A stretch of DNA of 10,858 bases, taken from NCBI GenBank assembly GCA_023819545.1, contig JAMWCA010000032.1, positions 1 to 10,858 on the forward strand, written 5' to 3'. The notes beneath the pieces were generated by a model. That model saw only the letters and a list, made by a program, of their open reading frames with translations, had not been told where the DNA came from and did not search any database. This document shows positions 6,207-10,858 of this stretch, one piece after another. Source of the DNA: Candidatus Omnitrophota bacterium. Lineage in GTDB: Bacteria > Ratteibacteria > UBA8468 > B48-G9 > JAFGKM01. The position numbers and the translations under genes are program-made. Numbering within the stretch: the first letter of the stretch is position 1; every line of letters begins with the position of its first letter.

Positions 6207-7316
6207 ATGGAAAGAAATATAGTTGAATTGCCTTTACATTATGGAGTAGCACCAAAATACCTTTTTGAAAGACAGAAAAAGATACTTTTTGAAATAGGGA
6301 AAATAATAATTTTTGAGTTTGGAACAGAAGAATTTTTGAAGCGACTTTCTAATCCTATTTATTTCCAAGCTCTTGGTTGTATTTCAGGATTTGACTGGCA
6401 TTCGTCAGGTGTTACTACAACAGTTTGTCATGCTTTAAAAGATGTTTTTAATAAGAATCCTGAATATGGAGTTTTTATTTTTGGTGGGAAAGGGAAAAAT
6501 GGACTTTTAACTCCTAAAGAAATTGAAAATAATAAATTTATTGAAAAGAAAGAAAACTATATCCTTATTTCAAAACTAACAAGTAAAATTGATAATAACT
6601 GTATTCAGGATGGATATCGTCTTTATCATCATACTATCTTTATTGACAGAAATGGGAATTGGGCAGTAATACAACAAGGAATGAATACAAACACAAGATA
6701 TGCAAGAAGATATCATTGGTTCAATAAAACGACAAATTCTAAGGATAAAAAATTTATTATTGACCCCCATTCAGGAATTATTTCAATGAAAAAAGAAAAA
6801 AATGTTTTAAATTTAGTTGATAAAAATTGTGAAAAACTTCAAAATAATATAATTGAATTTTTAAATTTAGAAAACCCTGATAAATTAATAAAGGAAATTA
6901 AAAGTATTCAAAACGAATCTCTTTCAATTTTCAATACAGATAAAAAACTTATTCTTCCTTCCCACCACTATGTAGAGAGTAAATTTGATATAGAAAGATT
7001 GTATAAAAACTTCTGCAAATTAAAAGAGAAAGAAATAAATTCTTTCTCAGATATTATCTTAACAGAAAATATAGGGATAAAAACATTAAGGGCATTATGT
7101 TTAATATCAGAAGTTATTTATGGAGATTTTGTTTCATTTAATGACCCTGCAAAGTTTTCTTTTGCCTTTGGTGGTAAAGACGGTCACCCATATCCACTTG
7201 ACATAAAAAACTATGATAGAACAATAAGTTTTTTAAAAGAAATAATAGAGAAGGCAAAAATCAAAGATAAAGACAAGTTTGAAACTTTGAAAAAATTAAA
7301 TTATCTTTGTAAATAG
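6207..7316 (+). CDS. DUF763 family protein, function unknown
   Basis: 369 residues, full length for DUF763 (COG1415), a family seen mostly in archaea and thermophilic or deep-branching bacteria. Recognisable segments are E-L-P-L-H-Y-G-V-A-P at 7-16, F-Q-A-L-G-C-I-S-G-F-D-W-H-S-S-G at 53-68 and Y-R-L-Y-H-H-T at 137-143. Further on come A-R-R-Y-H-W-F at 166-172, P-S-H-H-Y at 251-255 and F-G-G-K-D-G-H-P-Y-P at 321-330. Many conserved His, Asp and Arg residues suggest an enzyme. Residues about 285-306 (E-N-I-G-I-K-T-L-R-A-L) look like a helix-hairpin-helix, a DNA-backbone-binding motif. No transmembrane segment is seen. It heads an operon with ligA (21 bases downstream) and a Xer recombinase gene, so a DNA-related role is plausible but unproven. 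The start at 6207 gives the expected N-terminus; there is no Shine-Dalgarno. Confidence 0.87.
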   Translation: MERNIVELPLHYGVAPKYLFERQKKILFEIGKIIIFEFGTEEFLKRLSNPIYFQALGCISGFDWHSSGVTTTVCHALKDVFNKNPEYGVFIFGGKGKNGLLTPKEIENNKFIEKKENYILISKLTSKIDNNCIQDGYRLYHHTIFIDRNGNWAVIQQGMNTNTRYARRYHWFNKTTNSKDKKFIIDPHSGIISMKKEKNVLNLVDKNCEKLQNNIIEFLNLENPDKLIKEIKSIQNESLSIFNTDKKLILPSHHYVESKFDIERLYKNFCKLKEKEINSFSDIILTENIGIKTLRALCLISEVIYGDFVSFNDPAKFSFAFGGKDGHPYPLDIKNYDRTISFLKEIIEKAKIKDKDKFETLKKLNYLCK

Positions 7317-7323
7317 AAGTAAA

Positions 7324-7330
7324 AAGGAGG
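7324..7330 (+). promoter_or_regulatory. Strong ribosome binding site of ligA
   Basis: AAGGAGG lies 7 bases before ATG 7338, the ideal spacing. It contrasts with the leaderless first gene of the same operon, so ligA can be translated independently of it. Confidence 0.85.
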
Positions 7331-7337
7331 TTTTTAT

Positions 7338-9341
7338 ATGGCTGGGAATAAAAGTCCAAAGGAGAGGATAGAAGAACTTGTAAAACTTATTGATTATTAC
7401 AACTATATGTATTATGTAGAGAATAACCCTGTGATAAGTGACTATGAATATGACCAGTTATATAAAGAACTTGTTGAACTTGAAGAAAAATATCCAGAGT
7501 ATAAATTACCAAACTCTCCAACTCAAAGAGTAGGGGGGCAGGTATTAGAAGGATTTAGAACAGTTGCACATAGAATTCCAATGTTAAGTATGGATAATAC
7601 CTATTCAGCAGATGAATTACGTGAATTTGATGATAGAGTAAAAAGAATGGCTGATGTTAAAAATATTGACTATGTTGTTGAACTAAAATATGATGGAGTT
7701 GCAGTTTCTTTGCATTATGAAAATGGTAAATTTATTTTTGGAGTTACAAGAGGAGATGGATTTAGAGGAGATGATATAACAGAAAATTTAAAAACAGTAA
7801 AAACATTACCTTTAACAATCAAGTATAATCAACCTATTGAAGTCAGGGGAGAAGTTTATATGAGGAAGGATGATTTTGAAAAATTGAATGAAGAAAGAAA
7901 AGAAAAAGGGGAGGTCTTATTTGCAAATCCAAGAAATGCTACTGCTGGCTCTTTAAAACTTCTTGACCCTAAGATTGTTGCTCAAAGAAATCTTCAAATT
8001 TTTATATATCAAGGTTTTCTCAATAATGGTCTAAAAACTCATTGGGAAGTTTTAAATTTCCTTAAAGATATTGGTTTTCCAATAAGTCCATATAGAAAAC
8101 TTTGTAAAAATATTGAACAGGTTATTGAATATTGTAATGAATGGCAAGAAAAGAGATTTTCTTTACCTTACAATATAGATGGAATGGTTATAAAAGTTAA
8201 TTCACTTGATTTACAGAGAACATTAGGAACAACTACTAAAAGTCCAAGATGGGCAGTTGCATATAAATTTCCACCTGAACAAGTTTCAACAGTTGTAAAA
8301 GATGTGATAGTTCAAGTAGGAAGAACAGGGACATTAACACCTGTTGCAATACTTGAGCCAGTTATTGTAAGTGGAACTACAGTCTCAAGAGCAACATTAC
8401 ATAATTTTGATGAAATTAAACGGCTTGGTGTAAAAATAGGGGATAGAGTTTTTGTTGAAAAAAGCGGAGAGATAATTCCAAAAGTTGTAAAAGTAATTCC
8501 AGAAGCAAGAACTGGTAAGGAAAAGGATATTCCTATCCCTGAATTCTGTCCTGTATGCGGGAGTAAAGTAGTAAAGGATGTTGAAGAAGTTGCAATAAGA
8601 TGTCCTAACATAAGATGTCCTGCACAGGTGAAAGAAAGAATTATCCATTTTGCTTCAAGAGACGCAATGGATATAGAAGGACTTGGAGAAAAGTGGGTTA
8701 ATATTTTTGTTGATAATGGCTTACTTTCAGATTATGGAGACATATACTATCTAAAATATGAAGATCTGATAAATATAGAAAGAATGGGAGACAAATCTGT
8801 TAAAAATTTACTTAATGCAATTGAAAAGAGTAAAACAAGACCTTTTGCGAATCTTATATATGCTCTTGGAATAAGGCACATAGGAATTCATGCGAGTGAA
8901 ATTCTTGCTGACGAATTTAATTCTATAGATCAACTTAAAGATGCAACAATTGAAAGGTTATCATCAATCTCAGAAATAGGACCTATAATGGCAGAAAGCA
9001 TAGTTGAGTTTTTTTCAAATCAGGAAAATCTTAAAGTTATAGAAAAATTAAAGAAAGCAGGCGTAAAAATGGAAAAAGAGAAATTAGAGGAAAAAAAGGA
9101 TATTTTGTCTGGATTGACATTTGTAATCACTGGGACATTGGAAAATTATTCAAGAAATGAGATACAAAATTATATTAAAAAACTTGGTGGGAAAGTAACT
9201 GATTCTGTTTCAAAAAAGACAGATTATCTTATTTGTGGAAAAGAACCAGGTTCAAAATTACAGAAAGCACAGCAACTTGGAGTAAAAATCATTTCAGAAC
9301 AAGAATTTGAACAACTTGTAAAAGAAAGGATGAATAAATGA
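7338..9341 (+). CDS. ligA: NAD-dependent DNA ligase LigA
   Basis: 667 residues with all LigA domains in order. The Ia domain is N-terminal, with Y-Y-V-x-x-N-x-P-x-I-S-D-x-E-Y-D (about 25-39). The adenylation domain has E-L-K-Y-D-G-V-A at 115-122, so Lys117 takes the AMP. V-T-R-G-D-G (136-141) and A-N-P-R-N-A-T-A-G-S-L (196-206) follow, as does D-G-M-V-I-K-V (281-287). The OB fold (about 320-395) comes next, then a four-cysteine zinc finger (Cys404, Cys407, Cys422, Cys427). Helix-hairpin-helix repeats fill about 445-560, for example G-I-R-H-I-G (511-516). A C-terminal BRCT domain starts near 589 with L-S-G-L-T-F-V-I-T-G-T-L. It seals nicks in replication and repair, using NAD. Nothing is missing. 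Its stop overlaps the start of the recombinase gene (ATGA, 4 bases). Confidence 0.98.
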   Translation: MAGNKSPKERIEELVKLIDYYNYMYYVENNPVISDYEYDQLYKELVELEEKYPEYKLPNSPTQRVGGQVLEGFRTVAHRIPMLSMDNTYSADELREFDDRVKRMADVKNIDYVVELKYDGVAVSLHYENGKFIFGVTRGDGFRGDDITENLKTVKTLPLTIKYNQPIEVRGEVYMRKDDFEKLNEERKEKGEVLFANPRNATAGSLKLLDPKIVAQRNLQIFIYQGFLNNGLKTHWEVLNFLKDIGFPISPYRKLCKNIEQVIEYCNEWQEKRFSLPYNIDGMVIKVNSLDLQRTLGTTTKSPRWAVAYKFPPEQVSTVVKDVIVQVGRTGTLTPVAILEPVIVSGTTVSRATLHNFDEIKRLGVKIGDRVFVEKSGEIIPKVVKVIPEARTGKEKDIPIPEFCPVCGSKVVKDVEEVAIRCPNIRCPAQVKERIIHFASRDAMDIEGLGEKWVNIFVDNGLLSDYGDIYYLKYEDLINIERMGDKSVKNLLNAIEKSKTRPFANLIYALGIRHIGIHASEILADEFNSIDQLKDATIERLSSISEIGPIMAESIVEFFSNQENLKVIEKLKKAGVKMEKEKLEEKKDILSGLTFVITGTLENYSRNEIQNYIKKLGGKVTDSVSKKTDYLICGKEPGSKLQKAQQLGVKIISEQEFEQLVKERMNK

Positions 9342-10204
9342 GATTTGAACAATTGATGGATAAATTTATTGACCATTTACTTATTGAAAAAAACCTCTCA
9401 CAAAATACAGCTTGTGCATACAGAAATGACCTTTATAAATTTAAAAATTTTATAGAAGAAAAAAAGATTAGTTTTAATAAAATAGATTTTGAAACCTTCA
9501 CTTCATTCATAATTTTTTTAAAAAGGAAGAATTACTCTTCAACAAGTATAGTAAGAATAATATCTGGAGTGAGAAACTTTTATAAATTTCTTATAGCGAG
9601 AGGATGGGTTAAAAATTCGGAAATAAATATTGAAAGCCCTAAAATAGAAAAAAGATTACCTGAAGTTTTAACAGAAGAAGAAGTTGAAAAACTATTAAAT
9701 TTAGATAAAATTTCAAGAAAACATTTAAGAAATTTGGCAATTCTTGAATTATTTTACAGTTCTGGATTAAGAATTTCTGAACTTTGTAATTTGAGAATAA
9801 ACGCTCTTGACTTAGAAAATGCTTTTATTAAAGTTAAAGGTAAAGGTGATAGAGAAAGAATATGTCTTTTAAACAAGAAAACTATTGAAATTTTAAAAAG
9901 ATATTTAAGCGAAAAAAAAGATATGAGTGAGTATTTATTTGTTAATGCTCAAAATAAAAAAATATCAAGACAGAGTGTTTGGAAGATAGTAAAAAAATAT
10001 GCAAAATATGCTGGAATTGAGAAAAATGTTAAACCACACACATTAAGACATACTTTTGCTACTCATTTACTTGAAAGAGGTTTAGATTTAAGAGTTGTTC
10101 AGGAATTGCTTGGGCACAAATCAATATCAACAACTGAAATATATACTCACTTAAACAGAAAAAAAATAAAAGAAATCTATAAAAAATACCATCCCCGTTC
10201 TTGA
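9338..10204 (+). CDS. Tyrosine recombinase of the XerC/XerD family
   Basis: 288 residues, the usual XerC/D length. The N-terminal SAM-like core-binding domain covers about 1-95 (N-L-S-x-N-T-x-x-A-Y-x-x-D-L at 19-32) and the catalytic domain about 108-288. All catalytic residues can be placed. Arg145 is in S-S-G-L-R-I-S-E-L, Lys169 in K-G-K-G-D-R-E-R, His234 and Arg237 in H-T-L-R-H-T-F-A-T-H, His260 in L-L-G-H, and Tyr269 in I-Y-T-H-L. The end Y-K-K-Y-H-P-R-S is typical of Xer proteins rather than phage integrases. The likely role is resolving chromosome dimers at dif during cell division. XerC and XerD cannot be told apart here. The start overlaps the ligA stop by 4 bases, so translation is coupled. 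I saw no dif-like core nearby. Confidence 0.93.
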   Translation: MRFEQLMDKFIDHLLIEKNLSQNTACAYRNDLYKFKNFIEEKKISFNKIDFETFTSFIIFLKRKNYSSTSIVRIISGVRNFYKFLIARGWVKNSEINIESPKIEKRLPEVLTEEEVEKLLNLDKISRKHLRNLAILELFYSSGLRISELCNLRINALDLENAFIKVKGKGDRERICLLNKKTIEILKRYLSEKKDMSEYLFVNAQNKKISRQSVWKIVKKYAKYAGIEKNVKPHTLRHTFATHLLERGLDLRVVQELLGHKSISTTEIYTHLNRKKIKEIYKKYHPRS

Positions 10205-10243
10205 TAAAAGAATAAAATTTTCTTTTTAGTTTCCCTTAAAATC

Positions 10244-10295
10244 ATTAGATAAAATAAATTTTTTAGCACAAAAATTCTTCTTATCTGATTTTTTT
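10244..10295 (+). terminator. Extended AT-rich hairpin with T-run after the recombinase gene
   Basis: The outer stem pairs ATTAGATAA (10244-10252) with TTATCTGAT (10281-10289), 9 bp with one G-U. The inner stem pairs AATTTTT (10257-10263) with AAAAATT (10270-10276) around the loop TAGCAC. The two stems are separated by a 4-by-4 internal loop. Six T residues follow (10290-10295). It lies about 40 bases after the recombinase stop and best fits an intrinsic terminator for the DUF763-ligA-xer unit. It is GC-poor, so strength is uncertain. A weaker hairpin (AAAAGAA/TTCTTTT, 10206-10226) directly after the stop may add to it. Confidence 0.5.
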
Positions 10296-10380
10296 CTCCA
10301 ATTCCGTTACAGCACTTGTCTTTTTTAAAAAATTACATCCTTTATAATTTTATTGCCTCCTTTACTTATACACATACTTA

Positions 10381-10429
10381 TTTTTTAAAAGAGGGTAGAA
10401 TAGAATATAAATTAAAACCTCTTTAAAAA
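10381..10429. repeat. Imperfect inverted repeat in the intergenic region
   Basis: TTTTTTAAAAGAGG (10381-10394) faces CCTCTTTAAAAA (10418-10429): 12 matching positions with one bulged base, around a 23-base centre. The centre holds overlapping TAGAAT hexamers (10396-10401, 10401-10406), which resemble -10 boxes. It could be a hairpin or paired operator half-sites around the promoter of the gene starting at 10493. No clear -35 partner was found. Confidence 0.4.
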
Positions 10430-10452
10430 CTTAAAAGAAAATAAAAAAGAAA

Positions 10453-10474
10453 AATAAATCTTGACAGATTTATT
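10453..10474. promoter_or_regulatory. Perfect 9-bp dyad just upstream of the right-edge gene
   Basis: AATAAATCT (10453-10461) and AGATTTATT (10466-10474) are exact reverse complements around TGAC. The dyad ends 2 bases before the GA/G-rich ribosome binding site. It may be an operator for a dimeric repressor or an mRNA hairpin that hides or presents the ribosome binding site. The central TTGACA (10461-10466) matches a -35 box perfectly, but no -10 follows at 16-18 bases. Confidence 0.5.
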
Positions 10475-10476
10475 AA

Positions 10477-10486
10477 GAGAGGGGGG
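10477..10486 (+). promoter_or_regulatory. G-rich ribosome binding site deciding the start at 10493
   Basis: GAGA followed by six G residues lies 6 bases before ATG 10493. An earlier ATG at 10488 is out of frame and closes after two codons with a TGA that overlaps the real start. Confidence 0.7.
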
Positions 10487-10492
10487 AATGAT

Positions 10493-10858
10493 ATGAGAGA
10501 AAAAATTTATTTATGGGCGCATAAAGAAGGGATGCAGAATAATAGATGGGGATTACCAAAGGATTCAAAAATTACTCCAGTTGATGCTTGCAAATATTTA
10601 GGGATTGAAAACATAATCTTTGTAAGAGAATTTGGAAAACCAGAGCCAGAAGAATATGAATTTTATGCAGAAAGTTTTAAGGGTTTGAAAAAGGTTATAT
10701 GGAGTGTTGTTGGAGCAGGTGGAACTTACCATGAAGGAGAAATTGAAAGGATAATTGAATTGAAGAAAAAGTATTCTAATATAGTTGGAGCGATAATGGA
10801 TGATTTTTTTGTAAAAGAAATACCACCTTTTAGACCAGAACAGATTGTAGAAATAAAA
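10493..10858 (+). CDS. Unrecognised protein, 5' part (partial at right edge)
   Basis: The first 122 codons are open to the window edge. I do not recognise the family with confidence. The visible part alternates predicted beta strands and helices: K-I-Y-L-W-A-H (4-10), then N-I-I-F-V-R-E-F, K-K-V-I-W-S-V-V-G-A-G-G and I-V-G-A-I-M-D-D-F-F. This resembles the first half of a (beta/alpha)8 barrel. The Asp-Asp pair at the C-end of a strand, and aromatic residues after strands, recall glycoside hydrolase-like or sugar-binding barrels. There is no signal peptide, so it would act in the cytoplasm. It stands after a terminator-like hairpin and two inverted repeats, so it begins a new and probably regulated transcription unit. 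Its codon usage looks like that of its neighbours. That it is a real gene is well supported by the ribosome binding site and the uninterrupted frame; its function is open. Confidence 0.75.
   Translation, partial: MREKIYLWAHKEGMQNNRWGLPKDSKITPVDACKYLGIENIIFVREFGKPEPEEYEFYAESFKGLKKVIWSVVGAGGTYHEGEIERIIELKKKYSNIVGAIMDDFFVKEIPPFRPEQIVEIK

Larger units (their letters stand above)
10205..10492. other. Longest intergenic region of the window
   Basis: This 288-base stretch holds a terminator-like hairpin (10244-10295), an inverted repeat (10381-10429), a perfect dyad (10453-10474) and a ribosome binding site. Between 10296 and 10380 I see no supported feature. No tRNA, small ORF with a credible start signal, or dif-like site was found. 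Confidence 0.6.

Noticed and set aside
8312..8648. Two overlapping open frames on the minus strand (99 and 83 codons)
   Set aside because: Both lie inside the OB-fold and zinc-finger part of ligA and have no independent support.
10170..10245. 22-codon minus-strand frame running from the intergenic region into the recombinase gene
   Set aside because: It has no ribosome binding site, overlaps a conserved gene end, and its composition is what AT-rich DNA gives by chance.
10353..10363. CCTCCTTT, resembling the 3' end of 16S rRNA, or AAAGGAGG on the minus strand
   Set aside because: No rRNA sequence surrounds it. On the minus strand the next ATG (18 bases on) is followed at once by TAA, so no gene is served.
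10461..10466. Perfect TTGACA read as a -35 box for the right-edge gene
   Set aside because: At 16-18 bases downstream there is only G-rich ribosome binding site sequence and no -10, and a transcript starting there would lack that site. TTGACA is better explained as the centre of the 9-bp dyad.
9338..10492. Xer-type recombinase as part of an integrated element or integron
   Set aside because: Its length, C-terminus and overlap with ligA fit the chromosomal XerC/D housekeeping type. No att repeats, dif-like core, cargo genes or composition change were seen.
10488..10496. Two-codon upstream frame (ATG ATA TGA) overlapping the start at 10493
   Set aside because: It could act as an attenuating mini-frame, but it lies too close to the ribosome binding site and is too short to separate from chance.
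1..10858. CRISPR arrays, insertion sequences, tRNA or rRNA genes
   Set aside because: There are no regularly spaced repeats, transposase-like frames, terminal inverted repeats around genes or cloverleaf-like sequences; nearly all bases belong to recognisable genes.

Overview
The window is strongly AT-rich, lysine/isoleucine-rich bacterial chromosome with very tight gene packing. Several start codons overlap or nearly touch the preceding stop, and only one real gap exists (about 290 bases near the right end). Bacterial ribosomal protein S1, NAD-dependent DNA ligase and a Xer-type recombinase make the host a bacterium. The alternative GlmU family (NTP_transf_4 plus left-handed beta-helix) and a DUF763 protein are more typical of deep-branching, anaerobic or thermophilic lineages. 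An uncultivated candidate phylum (Omnitrophota-like or a neighbour) is my guess, at low confidence. A Pta-AckA pair fits acetate-forming fermentation.

Layout. (1) Positions 1-5005, plus strand, one continuous gene string: 3' end of rpsA, nagB, pta, an alternative glmU-like gene, an acyl carrier protein gene, ackA. (2) Positions 4988-6161, minus strand: an alpha/beta hydrolase gene followed by a divergent acpS-like phosphopantetheinyl transferase gene. The two overlap by 23 bases, and acpS converges on and overlaps the end of ackA. (3) Positions 6162-6206: a 45-base divergent promoter region that seems to make leaderless messages on both sides. (4) Positions 6207-10204, plus strand: DUF763 gene, ligA, xerC/D-like gene. 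(5) Positions 10205-10492: non-coding, with a terminator-like extended hairpin, a second long inverted repeat and a perfect 9-bp dyad just before the ribosome binding site of (6), the first 122 codons of an unrecognised gene that runs off the window.

How the genes may work together. NagB (fructose-6-P/glucosamine-6-P interconversion), the GlmU-like protein (probable acetyl transfer to and nucleotidylation of an amino-sugar phosphate) and Pta-AckA (acetyl-CoA/acetyl-P/acetate) share hexosamine and acetyl-CoA metabolism. The ACP gene sits inside this string and the only phosphopantetheinyl transferase gene in view faces it from the other side of ackA. DUF763-LigA-Xer looks like a DNA-maintenance operon. 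Most of the window is recognisable core metabolism. The less ordinary points are the operon composition, a Pta with Gln at a position known as a CoA-binding Arg, a degenerate AcpS, the divergent leaderless promoters, and the structured leader of the right-edge gene.
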